The notes: a model not told the origin generated them from the sequence alone. 64,000 nt of DNA from Pseudomonas plecoglossicida NBRC 103162 = DSM 15088 (GCF_000730665.1 NZ_BBIV01000006.1:1-64000); one strand, 5' to 3'. Positions 54,912-64,000 are shown, counted from the first letter of the stretch. Made by a program: numbers and translations.

Positions 54912-55975
54912 GAGCCATTCCTCATGTGTTGGGAGATGGCCACGCCAGCGACCGGCCGCAAGCGCCAGCCCTGGCCGACCCCGACGCGGACCTTGTCGAC
55001 CACGCAGATACGGTAGTTCACCAGCACCATGCTCAGCAGCAACAACGCGCCGCCGGCGTTGTGCGCCACAGCCACCGCCAGCGGCAGGTGCAACAGCACG
55101 TTGCTGATGCCCAGCCCCACCTGCAACGCCAGGGCACACAGCACCAAACGCGACAGACCTGGCAAGCCACAGCGGTGCAGCTTCCAGCTGAGCATCAGCA
55201 GCACCGCAGTGACCATCAGCGCGCCCAGCCGATGGCTGACATGAATGGCCGTGCGCGCATCGCTGTCCAGTTGCCCGCCCAGGTAGTTGGGGCCGACGTG
55301 CTGGGTCAGGTGAAAGCCGTTGCTGAAGTCCGCCGCCGGCCACCACTGGCCATGGCAGGTCGGCAGGTCGATGCAGGCGACCGCCGCATAGTTGGCGCTG
55401 ACCCAGCCGCCCAGGGCGATCTGGCCGATGACCACCAGCAAGGCCAGTGCCGCGATCCGGCGCAGGCTCAAGGGCAACTTCGGCAAGGGCGCAAAGGCCC
55501 GTGACAAACGCAGGGACAACAGGAACAGCAGGCTCAGGGTGGTGAAACCGCCCAACAGGTGCGCGGTGACCACCTGCGGCCATAGCTTCAATGTCACGGT
55601 CCACATGCCGAACGCCGCCTGGGCCAGCACGACGCCGAGCAACAGCACGGGCAGACGGTACGGCTGGCCGTCGCGGGCATGGCGCCGCAACGCCTGCACG
55701 GCGAGCAGGGCAATCACCATGGCAAGCGTCCCGGCAAAGTAGCGATGGACCATCTCGGCCCAGCCCTTGGCTTCTTCCACCGGGTGCTCCGGGAAGTGCA
55801 GCTCGGCATGGGCCAGCTGGGCATCGGTCTTCGGCACGCCGATGAAGCCATAGCAACCCGGCCAGTCCGGGCAGCCAAGCCCGGCGTGGGTCAGGCGGGT
55901 ATAGGCACCGAGCAGGACGACCAGCAGGGCCAGCAGGGTGGCGAACACAGCAAGGCGAAATCCAGGTCTGGCCAT
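54896..55975 (-). CDS. ctaA: haem A synthase (COX15/CtaA)
   Basis: This 359-aa membrane protein, with about eight helices in two four-helix bundles, carries haem-ligand histidines at [29 protein letters not shown] and [11 protein letters not shown]. It hydroxylates and oxidises the haem O methyl group to haem A for the aa3-type oxidase. It lies 9 bp after the preceding assembly gene. Confidence 0.93.
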   Translation of the reverse strand: MARPGFRLAVFATLLALLVVLLGAYTRLTHAGLGCPDWPGCYGFIGVPKTDAQLAHAELHFPEHPVEEAKGWAEMVHRYFAGTLAMVIALLAVQALRRHARDGQPYRLPVLLLGVVLAQAAFGMWTVTLKLWPQVVTAHLLGGFTTLSLLFLLSLRLSRAFAPLPKLPLSLRRIAALALLVVIGQIALGGWVSANYAAVACIDLPTCHGQWWPAADFSNGFHLTQHVGPNYLGGQLDSDARTAIHVSHRLGALMVTAVLLMLSWKLHRCGLPGLSRLVLCALALQVGLGISNVLLHLPLAVAVAHNAGGALLLLSMVLVNYRICVVDKVRVGVGQGWRLRPVAGVAISQHMRNGSWRRF

Positions 55976-55984
55976 GGCAGGCTC

Positions 55985-56569
55985 CTAGCCGATGTTGGAC
56001 AGCTTGAGCAGGTGGCGCAGGTCATCCAGCACATGCTTGCCGTTGACCTTGGCGTCATAGCGCAGCACCAGGTTGCCGTGCGGGTCGACGATCCACAGCT
56101 GCGGGCCGGGCTCGCCGACCTTCTGCACATACTGCGGGGCATCCAGCGGATAACGCTGCAACTGCGGGTACTCTCGACCCAGCAATGCCTGGAAGTCCGC
56201 GCTCAGCGGCTGGGCAGCGGCCAGCGCATGGCTGGCGCGGCTGGCGTCACGGCCGAGGCCCACCTGGATCTGCCGGGCCAGGTACACCAGGCGCTGGCAA
56301 TCCTCGGCACAGGCCTCGGGCGCGCTGACCAGCAGTTGCCAGCGCGCGTCCTCGCCGGCAATACCGATTTCGGCCCGGCTCTGGCCGTTGCCGATCATCG
56401 CGCCGTGATAGCTGCGCCCGTCCGGCACCCAGAACTTGAGCTTGTACATGCTGGTGGCCAGGATCATCGGGCCGAGTACCACCAGGAGGATCAGGATCAG
56501 CTGCAAACGCCCGTGGACTCTGGGTTTGCGACGTTCAGACGGGTCCAGTGGAGTGGTGGCGGCGGCCAT
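55985..56569 (-). CDS. oxidase-cluster membrane protein with Sco/thioredoxin-like periplasmic region, unknown role
   Basis: This 194-aa protein has one N-terminal transmembrane segment (about 22-42, [19 protein letters not shown]) and a periplasmic domain ending [34 protein letters not shown], resembling the C-terminal half of Sco proteins. Three cysteines are not in a CxxxC copper motif ([14 protein letters not shown] has C-x3-C spacing but not Sco context). It overlaps SURF1 by 35 bp. AAAGGAGAAC precedes the ATG. Probably an assembly factor. Confidence 0.8.
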   Translation of the reverse strand: MAAATTPLDPSERRKPRVHGRLQLILILLVVLGPMILATSMYKLKFWVPDGRSYHGAMIGNGQSRAEIGIAGEDARWQLLVSAPEACAEDCQRLVYLARQIQVGLGRDASRASHALAAAQPLSADFQALLGREYPQLQRYPLDAPQYVQKVGEPGPQLWIVDPHGNLVLRYDAKVNGKHVLDDLRHLLKLSNIG

Positions 56570-57278
56570 GGGGGTTCTCCTTTTTCCTGTTGTGCCAGCC
56601 AAAATAGAGGTAGAGCAGCACCAGCGCCGTGGCCAGGGCAAACCACTGCACGGCATAACCCAGGTGCTTTTCCGGGCCCATGGCGACCACCGGCCAGTCC
56701 AGGCGGTAGCTCGCCGGGCCAGGTTCCAGGCGCAGTTCATGGACGAACCCTTCGCGGTCGAGCTGCTGCCAGAGCTGCTCGGGGTGGATTGCCGTCAGCA
56801 GGTGCGGCCACTGGCCGCCCTGCGGATCGGGACGTAGCTGAAAGGTGCGGCCCGGTTCCACGTACACCGAAGCATCCAGGGCCAATGCCTGGGCAGGGGT
56901 GTCGAAGTGCACCGGCACGCGCCGGTCGGGCCATGCCAGCCAGCCACGGTTGACCAGTAGCCACAGGCCGCTGGGCTGGTCGTGGAACGGCTGCAGCAGT
57001 TCGACACCGGCCTGGCCATCACGCATGCGGTTGTCCAGCAGCAGGCTGTGCTCGGCGTCGAATCGGCCATAGAGATGGACCCGACGGAACGCCGAGTCAT
57101 CGCTTTGCTGCAACAGGGAGGTGCTCATTGGCGCGTCGGCACTGCGCTGGGCGTAGCTCGCCAGCAGCGCGCGCTTCTCCTCGGCGCGGCCGAGTTGCCA
57201 GCAGCCGAGCGCAATCAGCCCCGGCAGCAGTGCGAGCACCACCAGGGTCGGTATCCAGCCTGGGCGAAACGGCCTCAT
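56535..57278 (-). CDS. SURF1-family oxidase assembly protein
   Basis: This is a 247-aa protein with a transmembrane helix near each end (about 10-27 and 215-232) and the SURF1 periplasmic domain: LGCWQLGRAEEKRALL, VNRGWLAWPDRRVPV and the C-terminal YAVQWFALATALVLLYLYFGW. It assists haem A insertion into CoxA. Its start is divergent from the DUF2909 gene. Confidence 0.92.
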   Translation of the reverse strand: MRPFRPGWIPTLVVLALLPGLIALGCWQLGRAEEKRALLASYAQRSADAPMSTSLLQQSDDSAFRRVHLYGRFDAEHSLLLDNRMRDGQAGVELLQPFHDQPSGLWLLVNRGWLAWPDRRVPVHFDTPAQALALDASVYVEPGRTFQLRPDPQGGQWPHLLTAIHPEQLWQQLDREGFVHELRLEPGPASYRLDWPVVAMGPEKHLGYAVQWFALATALVLLYLYFGWHNRKKENPHGRRHHSTGPV

Positions 57279-57342
57279 CGAAGGCTCGTCGGGTCAGTCG
57301 CTATACTTGTATTCATCACCGCATCCCCCCGGAGTTGTCGCC

Positions 57343-57546
57343 ATGCTCAAGGCCGCGATTGTCCTGATGCTGTTGGCCACGGTTGCCAGCCTGTTCAGTG
57401 GCCTGGTGTTTCTGGTCAAGGACGATGAAAACTCGACCCGCCTGCTCAAGGCGCTGACCGTGCGTGTCACCCTGGCCAGTTTGACCATTGGCCTGGTGGC
57501 TTATGGCTTTATCAGTGGTCAGCTTGTCTCCCATGCTCCCTTCTGA
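57343..57546 (+). CDS. DUF2909 twin-transmembrane small protein
   Basis: This 67-aa protein has two hydrophobic helices (about 3-25 and 43-62) around a charged loop (KDDENSTRLLKALTVRV), the DUF2909 pattern. It is the only plus-strand gene within the oxidase assembly cluster, a conserved feature of this locus. GGAGTTGTCGCC precedes the ATG. Role unknown; a small accessory subunit or assembly factor is plausible. Confidence 0.87.
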   Translation: MLKAAIVLMLLATVASLFSGLVFLVKDDENSTRLLKALTVRVTLASLTIGLVAYGFISGQLVSHAPF

Positions 57547-57555
57547 GTCTGTACT

Positions 57556-57587
57556 GGCCCTATCGCCGGCAAGCCCGCTCCCACAAA
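57556..57587. repeat. single REP element
   Basis: GGCCCTATCGCCGGCAAGCC continuing CGCTCCCAC is one REP unit with no inverted partner, between the convergent DUF2909 and coxC ends. Confidence 0.75.
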
Positions 57588-57599
57588 GGCGCATGGGCC

Positions 57600-58487
57600 C
57601 TAAAGCACATACACAAAGATGAACAACCCCACCCACACCACATCGACGAAGTGCCAGTACCAGCTGGCCGCTTCGAAACCGAAGTGCTTGTCGGGGTTGA
57701 AATGCCCGCGCAGGATGCGCACGAACATCACGATCAGGATGATCGTGCCCAGGGTCACGTGGGCACCGTGGAAGCCCGTGAGCATGAAGAAGGTCGCGCC
57801 GTAGATCCCCGAACCCAGCGTCAGCCCCAGCTTGGTATAGGCCTCGTGGTACTCGTAGGCCTGCAACGTGATGAAGCTGATGCCCAGGATGATGGTCAGC
57901 GCCATCCACAGTTTCAGCGCACCGCGATGGTCGCGGCGCAGGGCGTGGTGGGCGATGGTGATGGTCACGCTGGAGCTGACCAGCAGGATGGTGTTGATCA
58001 GCGGCAGGTGCCACGGGTCGATCACTTCCTTGGGCGGCGGGAACAGTTTCGGATCAGGCGTGTGCAGCAACGGCCAGGTGAATTCGAAGCTGGGCCAGAG
58101 CATGTGCGCGACCCCCTTGGCACCCTCGCCCCCGAGCCATGGCCCGGCCAGCACGCGCACATAGAACAGCGCGCCGAAGAAGGCCATGAAGAACATCACT
58201 TCGGAAAAGATGAACCAGCTCATGCCCCAGCGGAACGAGCGGTCCAGCTGCGGGCTGTAGAGCCCGGCGCGGCTTTCTCTGACCACCGAGCCGAACCAGC
58301 CGAACAGCATGTAGGCCAAAAACAGTGCACCGACGAAGAAGATCAGCGGCCCGTGGGAGTCGGGGTGGCCGGCCTTGAGGTCGTTGAACCAGGTGCCCAG
58401 GCCGAACACCGTGATGAACATGCCGATGGTGGCGATGATCGGCCACTTGCTCTGCGCCGGAACATAGTAGTGCTCATGACTTGCCAT
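57600..58487 (-). CDS. coxC: cytochrome c oxidase subunit III
   Basis: This 295-aa membrane subunit has seven helices; FRWGMSWFIFSEVMFFMAFFG is the conserved helix-III segment and TGFHGAHVTLGTIIL the conserved C-terminal one with the family His/Glu pair. It stabilises subunit I and the proton-uptake path. It lies 16 bp after ctaG. Confidence 0.95.
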   Translation of the reverse strand: MASHEHYYVPAQSKWPIIATIGMFITVFGLGTWFNDLKAGHPDSHGPLIFFVGALFLAYMLFGWFGSVVRESRAGLYSPQLDRSFRWGMSWFIFSEVMFFMAFFGALFYVRVLAGPWLGGEGAKGVAHMLWPSFEFTWPLLHTPDPKLFPPPKEVIDPWHLPLINTILLVSSSVTITIAHHALRRDHRGALKLWMALTIILGISFITLQAYEYHEAYTKLGLTLGSGIYGATFFMLTGFHGAHVTLGTIILIVMFVRILRGHFNPDKHFGFEAASWYWHFVDVVWVGLFIFVYVL

Positions 58488-58503
58488 TGCTGTTCTCCTT
58501 CCC

Positions 58504-59070
58504 TTAACGGGCGCCCTGGACGTCCTGGGCCGCGATGTGAGCGACCGGCGGGTGGCGAGCGGTGATGTCGAACAAGGTGTAGGCCAGTGTCAGGTGCTTC
58601 ACGCTGGCCGGCAGGTCGCGGTCGACGATGAAGCGCACCGGCATTTCGATGCGTTCGCCGGGCTGCAGCACCTGCTGGGTAAAGCAGAAGCACTCGGTCT
58701 TGTGGAAATAGGCCGCCGCTTCGGCGGGGGTGATGCTGGGAATGGCCTGGGCACTCATGGGCCGGTCGGTCGGGTTGTGGGCGACGAAGATCATCTGGTT
58801 GACCGCCCCGGGGTTGACCTCGAGCTGGTCGGCGGTGGAATAGAAGTCCCAGACCATGTCGCTGGCGTTGGTGGACATGAACTGCACCCGCACCGAGCGC
58901 GTCGGGTCGCTGACCTGGCTGCCCTCGTACTGCCCGCCCGTCTTGCCGTTGATGCCGAAGGCCTTGCACATCACGTCGTAGATCGGCACCAGGGCAAAGC
59001 CGAAGGCGAACATCACCACCGTCAGCATCAGCAGGCGCACTACCAGGGGTTTGAGCGGTTGGCCGTTCAT
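58504..59070 (-). CDS. ctaG: cytochrome c oxidase assembly protein CtaG (COX11)
   Basis: This 188-aa protein has an N-terminal anchor (about 12-32) and a periplasmic immunoglobulin-like copper domain with the copper-binding CFCF motif in KTECFCFTQQVLQPGE. It inserts copper at the CuB site of CoxA. It lies 9 bp after coxA. Confidence 0.94.
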   Translation of the reverse strand: MNGQPLKPLVVRLLMLTVVMFAFGFALVPIYDVMCKAFGINGKTGGQYEGSQVSDPTRSVRVQFMSTNASDMVWDFYSTADQLEVNPGAVNQMIFVAHNPTDRPMSAQAIPSITPAEAAAYFHKTECFCFTQQVLQPGERIEMPVRFIVDRDLPASVKHLTLAYTLFDITARHPPVAHIAAQDVQGAR

Positions 59071-59079
59071 GGCGGTTAC

Positions 59080-60669
59080 CTATTTCACTTCCGGTGGTGT
59101 CTGGAAGGTGTGGTAGGGCGCGGGCGAGGGGATCGACCACTCCAGGCCCTCGGCCCCGTCCCAGGGCTTGGCCGGTGCCGGCGCCCCCCCGCGGATGCAC
59201 TTGATGACGATGAACAGGAAGAAGATCTGCGTGGCGCCGAACATGAAGGCACCGATCGACGACACCATGTTGAAGTCGGCGAACTGCAGGTTGTAGTCGG
59301 GGATCCGCCGCGGCATGCCGGCCAGACCCACGAAATGCATGGGGAAGAAGGCCATGTTCATGCCGATGAACGACAGCCAGAAGTGCAGCTTGCCGAGGGT
59401 TTCGTCGTACATGTGCCCGGTCCACTTCGGCAGCCAGTAATAGGCCGACGCGAAGATGCCGAAGATCGCTCCTGGCACCAGCACATAGTGGAAATGCGCC
59501 ACCACGAAGTAGGTATCGTGGTACTGGAAGTCCGCCGGTGCGATCGCCAGCATCAGCCCGGAGAAGCCACCGATGGTGAACAGGATTACGAAGGCGATGG
59601 CGAACAGCATCGGTGTCTCGAAGGTCAGCGAGCCTTCCCACATGGTGCTGACCCAGTTGAACACCTTCACCCCGGTGGGCACGGCGATCAGCATTGTCGC
59701 GTACATGAAGAACAGCTCGCCGACCACCGGGATGCCGACCACGAACATGTGGTGGGCCCAGACGATGAACGAGAGGAAGGCGATCGCGCCGGTGGCGTAG
59801 ACCATCGAGGTGTAGCCGAACAGCGGCTTGCGCGAGAACGCCGGGATGATCGAGCTGACCGCGCCGAACGCCGGCAGGATCATGATGTACACCTCGGGGT
59901 GGCCGAAGAACCAGAACACGTGCTGGAACAGGACCGGGTCACCACCGCCGGCAGCACTGAAGAAGCTGGTGCCGAAGTGGATGTCCATCAGCATCATGGT
60001 CACCACCCCGGCCAGCACCGGCATCACCGCAATCAGCAGGAACGCGGTAATCAGCCAGGTCCAGACGAACAGCGGCATTTTCATCAGGGTCATGCCGGGC
60101 GCGCGCAGGTTGAGGATGGTGGCGATCACGTTGATCGCGCCCATGATCGAACTGATGCCCATCAGGTGGATGGCGAAGATGAAGAAGGTCACGCTGGCCG
60201 GGGCGTAGGTGGTCGACAACGGGGCGTAGAAGGTCCAACCGAAGTTCGGCCCGCCGCCAGGGGTGAACAAGGTCGAGACCAACAGCAGGAACGCCGCCGG
60301 CAGCAGCCAGAAACTGAAGTTGTTCATGCGCGGCAGGGCCATGTCCGGGGCCCCGATCATCAGCGGGATCATCCAGTTGGCCAGGCCGACGAAGGCTGGC
60401 ATCACTGCGCCGAACACCATGATCAGGCCATGCATGGTGGTCATCTGGTTGAAGAACGCCGGCTCCACGATCTGCAGCCCGGGCTGGAACAGCTCGGCGC
60501 GGATCACCATGGCGAACGAGCCGCCGAGCAGGAACATCATGAAGCTGAACCACAGGTACATCGTGCCGATGTCCTTGTGGTTGGTGGTCAGCACCCAGCG
60601 CATCAGGCCCTTGGCGGGGCCGTGCGCGTGGTCATGGCCGTGGGCGTGGTCGTCGATCACTGCACTCAT
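59080..60669 (-). CDS. coxA: cytochrome c oxidase subunit I
   Basis: This 529-aa haem-copper oxidase subunit has twelve helices. Haem a ligand His is in TTMHGLIMVFG, CuB and cross-linked Tyr in FFGHPEVYIMILPAFG, the two CuB histidines in VWAHHMFVVG, and the haem ligands in YFVVAHFHYVL. A His-rich N-terminus (DDHAHGHDHAHG) precedes helix I. I use the ATG at 60669. It reduces oxygen to water while pumping protons. His and Tyr residues of the type A oxidases are all present. Confidence 0.96.
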   Translation of the reverse strand: MSAVIDDHAHGHDHAHGPAKGLMRWVLTTNHKDIGTMYLWFSFMMFLLGGSFAMVIRAELFQPGLQIVEPAFFNQMTTMHGLIMVFGAVMPAFVGLANWMIPLMIGAPDMALPRMNNFSFWLLPAAFLLLVSTLFTPGGGPNFGWTFYAPLSTTYAPASVTFFIFAIHLMGISSIMGAINVIATILNLRAPGMTLMKMPLFVWTWLITAFLLIAVMPVLAGVVTMMLMDIHFGTSFFSAAGGGDPVLFQHVFWFFGHPEVYIMILPAFGAVSSIIPAFSRKPLFGYTSMVYATGAIAFLSFIVWAHHMFVVGIPVVGELFFMYATMLIAVPTGVKVFNWVSTMWEGSLTFETPMLFAIAFVILFTIGGFSGLMLAIAPADFQYHDTYFVVAHFHYVLVPGAIFGIFASAYYWLPKWTGHMYDETLGKLHFWLSFIGMNMAFFPMHFVGLAGMPRRIPDYNLQFADFNMVSSIGAFMFGATQIFFLFIVIKCIRGGAPAPAKPWDGAEGLEWSIPSPAPYHTFQTPPEVK

Positions 60670-60712
60670 GTCCTGTCTCCTGCAATCCACTGACTGCGGC
60701 GAATGGCCCGGC

Positions 60713-61840
60713 TCATTTCGCTTCTGCCTGCTTGAGCGCCAGCACGTCCTTCGGCGTGACCATGTCACCCTTGTTGTTGCCCCAGGCGTTGCGCTCGTAG
60801 GTGACCACGGCGGCGATGTCGACTTCCGAGAGCTGCTTGCCGAACGCGGCCATCGCCGTGCCTGGGCGGCCATGGAAGACCACGCTCAAATGTTCTTCCT
60901 TCGGCCCGGTGGCGACTTTCGAGCCCTTGAGCGCCGGGAACATCGGCGGCAGGCCCTGGCCTTCGGCCTGGTGACAGGCCACGCAGGTGGTGTGGTAGAC
61001 CTTGTCGCCGCGCTCGACCAGCTCTTGCAGGGTCCATTCCTTGCTGGTCAGCTCCTTGAGCTTGGCCGCCTCGGCCTTGCGCTCGCCGAGCCAGGTGTCG
61101 TAGTCGGCCTTGGACTTGACCTCGACCACCACCGGCATGAAGCCGTGGTCCTTGCCGCACAGTTCGGTGCACTGGCCACGGTAGATGCCGGGTTTCTCGA
61201 TGCGCGTCCAGGCTTCGTTGACGAAGCCCGGAATGGCGTCACGCTTGACCGCGAAGGCCGGCACCCACCAGGAATGGATCACGTCGGCGGCGGTGACCAG
61301 GAAGCGCACCTTGGCCCCTACCGGCAGCACCAGCGGCTGGTCGACTTCGAGCAGGTAATGCTCGTCCTTGGGCGCCTTGTTGTGAATCTGGTCGGTGGGG
61401 GTGGCCAGGTTGCTGAAGAACTCGACGTCCTGGCCCAGGTACTTGTAGTGCCATTTCCACTGGTAGCCGGTGACCTGGATGTCGATATCCGATTCACTGG
61501 CGTCGTAGATGTCGATCAGGGTCTTGGTAGCGGGAATGGCCATGGCCACAAGGATCAGGAACGGGACCACGGTCCAGAGGATTTCCACCCAGGTATGCTC
61601 GTGGAAATGCGCGGCCTGCTGGCCGGTGGAGCGGCGGTGCACGACCATGGACCAGAACATCGCGCCGAACACCACGACGCCGATGATCACGCAGATCCAG
61701 AAGATGGTCATGTGCAGGTCGAACACGGCGTTGGAGACTTCCGTCGCCCCTGGCGCCATGTTCACGGTCCAGGCGGCGTTTGCCTGACCGAAAACCGACC
61801 ACAACAGAAGGCCCATCCAGACATGTGGATGTCGCATCAT
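60713..61840 (-). CDS. coxB: cytochrome c oxidase subunit II with fused cytochrome c domain
   Basis: This is a 375-aa subunit. Signal peptide to about residue 22, two helices (about 45-65 and 85-105), then a cupredoxin CuA domain with ligands in IHSWWVPAF and GQCTELCGKDHGFMPV. A C-terminal cytochrome c domain (about 270-375) carries the haem site CVACH and axial Met in RPGTAMAAFG. This makes the enzyme caa3-type. AAGGGGAACCCGCA precedes the ATG at 61840. First gene of the operon. Confidence 0.94.
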   Translation of the reverse strand: MMRHPHVWMGLLLWSVFGQANAAWTVNMAPGATEVSNAVFDLHMTIFWICVIIGVVVFGAMFWSMVVHRRSTGQQAAHFHEHTWVEILWTVVPFLILVAMAIPATKTLIDIYDASESDIDIQVTGYQWKWHYKYLGQDVEFFSNLATPTDQIHNKAPKDEHYLLEVDQPLVLPVGAKVRFLVTAADVIHSWWVPAFAVKRDAIPGFVNEAWTRIEKPGIYRGQCTELCGKDHGFMPVVVEVKSKADYDTWLGERKAEAAKLKELTSKEWTLQELVERGDKVYHTTCVACHQAEGQGLPPMFPALKGSKVATGPKEEHLSVVFHGRPGTAMAAFGKQLSEVDIAAVVTYERNAWGNNKGDMVTPKDVLALKQAEAK

Positions 61841-62209
61841 TGCGGGTTCCCCTTCTAGTTCTTGTTTTCCCGAAGGCGTGGCCTGCGGCAAGCGGGAACG
61901 GCGGTCAAGACTGCCTGACTTCGACGACCGAGCCCCCTGCGAAAGCAGACGGGCCTCATCAACGAATCACGTTCAACCCGAGTATAGACAGCGACCAATG
62001 GCACGCAACGCAAGCGCGGAAATGAAACGAACGAATTCGTGAAATCCCCCGCAAAGTGCGTGCTAGAGGGGGTCTGGCATAATGGTGGCACTTGGTTATA
62101 CCCAACAGCGCACACGTTTGCGAAATTTATAACAAATGAGTCTTAGGTATTCGGTATACCGAGCTAATTTAGTGTCTTCCGTTTGAAACGTCTTGTCCCT
62201 GGAGTTGTC
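61841..62209. promoter_or_regulatory. divergent coxB / unknown-gene intergenic region
   Basis: These 369 bp hold promoters for coxB (left) and the next gene (right). Two dyads stand out: TTGGTTATACCCAA (62093-62106, arms TTGG/CCAA) and the perfect 12-bp palindrome TCGGTATACCGA (62151-62162), 47 bp before the rightward ATG. No gene is seen. The regulator is unknown. Confidence 0.45.
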
Positions 62210-62851
62210 ATGAACATCGCTGCTGTACGCGAGCAAATCAGCCAAGCCCACGATCACGAAGGCCGTACCGGCCAACTGAAACAGCGTCTCGAGCTGCAAC
62301 TGCCCCACCTGCACCCCTCGATCCAACTGCCTGAGCAGGACGCCCAGGGTACTTTGGTGCGCTTCGTCAGCGCCTACATCGACCAGGTTCCGGAATTGCT
62401 CGAGGCTGCCCATGCGGTAGCGCTCGAAGCCGGTATCGAGTCGCAGATCAAACCTGTACTGAAAATCGCCGAAGCCTATTTCCTGCAGCCTCCAAGCGTG
62501 ATGCAAGGGCATGCAGGCCTGGATTGCCTGCTGGATGAGGCCTACCTCGCGCACCGTCTGGTGGAAGAAGTCAACGACCTGTATATCCGCCACTTCCAGC
62601 AGCCGCTGATTCCGTTCGATACCACCGTGGCGAACCTGGTGGCGCATCAATTGATCGGTGAAGCGTTTGCCAACCAACTGGATGAAGTGGTGCATCATTC
62701 GGTGGATGAAATGCTCGATGACGAGAGCTTCGCCGCAGAATCGGTGGAAGCGTACCGCGAGACCTTGAGCAGCCCCGAGACTGGCGCCGCATGGAAACGC
62801 TGGCCGTGCCTGTCGCGCCAGCTGGGCGTCGAATTGGGCCAGCCGGCCTGA
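62210..62851 (+). CDS. conserved protein of unknown function
   Basis: This 213-aa soluble, acidic, mainly helical protein starts MNIAAVREQISQAHDHEG and shows no signal peptide, membrane segment or catalytic motif. A similar gene lies beside the oxidase cluster in other pseudomonads. Notable blocks are SAYIDQVPELLEAAHAVALE, LDEAYLAHRLVEEVNDLYI and ANLVAHQLIGEAFANQLDEV. The ATG at 62210 follows GGAGTTGTC; an upstream frame start at 62183 lacks a ribosome site. I do not recognise a function. Confidence 0.8.
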   Translation: MNIAAVREQISQAHDHEGRTGQLKQRLELQLPHLHPSIQLPEQDAQGTLVRFVSAYIDQVPELLEAAHAVALEAGIESQIKPVLKIAEAYFLQPPSVMQGHAGLDCLLDEAYLAHRLVEEVNDLYIRHFQQPLIPFDTTVANLVAHQLIGEAFANQLDEVVHHSVDEMLDDESFAAESVEAYRETLSSPETGAAWKRWPCLSRQLGVELGQPA

Positions 62852-62956
62852 CCCGCTCAGGGGAATCGGCTCCAACTGATTCGCTGCACCGCGCACAGAT
62901 AGATTCTTCCCGCCTTTCTTCAAAGAGGCATCCCCTTGAATGGCGAGGAAGACGCT

Positions 62957-64000
62957 ATGAGCATCAAATGGAACAGGCTTTATACCGACCTGCTGCGCGG
63001 CAGTCGCTCCACCCTGTGGGGCAACTGGGCGCTCAATCCGCTCATCAGACCCGGCGCGGTGGGCATCATCGACCCGGCCTCCGGCGACTTCACCCTGGTC
63101 AGCGAAGCACTGCCAGACGTAAAGATCACCAACGTCCAGCAGGGCCGGCGCTGGGCCATCAGCTCCAAGGACGTGTCCCGCAAGGAAACCAAGGCCAATG
63201 TTTCCGGCACGGTGATGGACCCGACCAGCGGTGTTCAGATCAAGCCGGACCTGACACTGGAGTGGACCTTCGGCAAGGAGGAGTCGATTGCTTCGGAGTT
63301 TGCCCTCAACGGCGAACAGCGACTGAGCGACCTGGCGTTGATTCATGATCAGTACGACTGGCTCTACGCTCAGGCCGAGAAGGTCGGCATGGCCAGCAAT
63401 GGCAGGATCGCAGAAGGGTTTGGCGTAGTGACCAGCGTCATCCTTGCCGACAGCGGCGTGAACGCCGGGGCGAAGAGCAAGAATGCCAAGTTCTCCCTTT
63501 CCGGCTCGGCCAGTGGCCTGAATGCCTTGCTGGGCGAAAACGGCATTTCCGGCAAAGGCGGGGCATCGTTCATTTCCAACCGCGATGCGTCGTCGGTGGA
63601 GTCGCACACGCTTCCCGCACAGGATGGCCAGATTGCGACCACTCCACTGCCTGTGGCTTACAGCTTCGCATCTTTCGGCCCTGACAGGCTGATCATTCCG
63701 ATCTGGGTGAAAAAGATCGGCAGCCTGCGAATGACGGTGGACAGCAAGGCCAGTTCCGCCACCACCTACATCACCAAGGTATCCATTGCCTATGACCTGG
63801 CCGGTGAAAGCCGCAAGACCGAAGGCCCGGTTACCGTTTCCGGGGGCCTGTCGACCAACTTCGACATACCGCTGGGTGCCAGGAACCTCGAGTTCAGTGC
63901 CGAGTTCGTCAATGTCGGCCAGAACGAAGTGCTCAAGAAACAGTGGGCCACCCCGCTGAGCCAGTGGGTGGGGGGTAGCCGGACCATCAACCTGTTCGGT
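62957..64000 (+). CDS. unrecognised protein, truncated by the window edge
   Basis: An open frame of 348 codons begins at ATG 62957 (MSIKWNRLYTDLLRGSRSTL) behind GAGGAAGACGCT and is still open at 64000, so only the N-terminal part is seen. There is no signal peptide or membrane helix. The sequence is rich in Gly, Ser and Thr with alternating strands (GTVMDPTSGVQIKPDLTLEW, AKFSLSGSASGLNALLGENG), suggesting a beta-rich soluble fold. I do not recognise the family. In P. putida KT2440, from memory, a sulfate transporter follows the previous gene here, so this may be an accessory insertion. Confidence 0.8.
   Translation, partial: MSIKWNRLYTDLLRGSRSTLWGNWALNPLIRPGAVGIIDPASGDFTLVSEALPDVKITNVQQGRRWAISSKDVSRKETKANVSGTVMDPTSGVQIKPDLTLEWTFGKEESIASEFALNGEQRLSDLALIHDQYDWLYAQAEKVGMASNGRIAEGFGVVTSVILADSGVNAGAKSKNAKFSLSGSASGLNALLGENGISGKGGASFISNRDASSVESHTLPAQDGQIATTPLPVAYSFASFGPDRLIIPIWVKKIGSLRMTVDSKASSATTYITKVSIAYDLAGESRKTEGPVTVSGGLSTNFDIPLGARNLEFSAEFVNVGQNEVLKKQWATPLSQWVGGSRTINLFG

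Noticed and set aside
58537..60693. 718-codon plus-strand ORF opposite ctaG and coxA
   Set aside because: Antisense shadow: His/Asp/Glu-rich translation typical of reverse-read membrane proteins.

Overview
The window is GC-rich chromosomal DNA of a Pseudomonas, almost certainly the P. putida group. Gene content and order match, from memory, the P. putida KT2440 block around PP_0102-PP_0159 read in reverse: aa3/caa3 oxidase, metNIQ, katE, znu/zur, polA-engB, dsbA, algB-kinB, gltP, pnt, gcdHG. Short palindromic pairs of the REP type (core GCCGGCAAGCCGGCTCCCAC and its complement) sit at gene ends, as in that group. I see no rRNA, tRNA, insertion sequence, prophage or CRISPR array. Most of the window is conserved core genome.

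Layout. 1-3607: glutarate/lysine catabolism (CoA-transferase, gcdH, divergent LysR regulator). 4019-8582: split pyridine-nucleotide transhydrogenase pntAA-pntAB-pntB, then an acetyl/succinyl-CoA transferase. 8599-12264: a small lineage-type locus (DUF1127, two DUF2388 proteins, one large DUF4105 protein) whose upstream regions share repeated ACTGT-containing sites. 12300-19528: GFA-family zinc protein, CitMHS citrate transporter, TerC, Na/Pi transporter, membrane-anchored M16 peptidase, DUF5924 protein. 19683-23166: Mla/MCE-type lipid ABC transporter. 23148-25891: SpmAB-like protein and gltP. 26629-31914: envelope and stress genes (ivy lysozyme inhibitor, DUF1328, a small membrane protein, a BON-domain protein) leading to algB-kinB. 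31924-37329: c-di-GMP enzymes (EAL, GGDEF), an AmpD-like amidase and an endo/exonuclease-phosphatase protein. 37342-39083: dsbA and two cytochromes c. 39277-43030: engB, a candidate ersA small RNA, and polA.

43105-48350: DUF2782 protein, thrB, the zinc-uptake cluster znuA / zur-znuC-znuB, and a lipoprotein. 48446-53330: katE and metNIQ. 53389-61840: a complete cytochrome c oxidase module with assembly factors (Sco, CyoE, CtaA, SURF1, CtaG). Subunit II carries a fused cytochrome c domain, making it caa3-type. 62210-64000: two genes of unknown function, the last running off the window edge.

The items most worth following up are four. First, the shared operator motif and the unusual two-hydrolase-motif protein of the DUF1127/DUF2388/DUF4105 locus. 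Second, the ersA-like sRNA with an AlgU-type promoter downstream of polA. Third, a strong sigma-54 promoter match next to AauR-type palindromes that points away from gltP. Fourth, the unrecognised truncated gene at the right edge. Family assignments rest on motifs read by eye; no database search was run.
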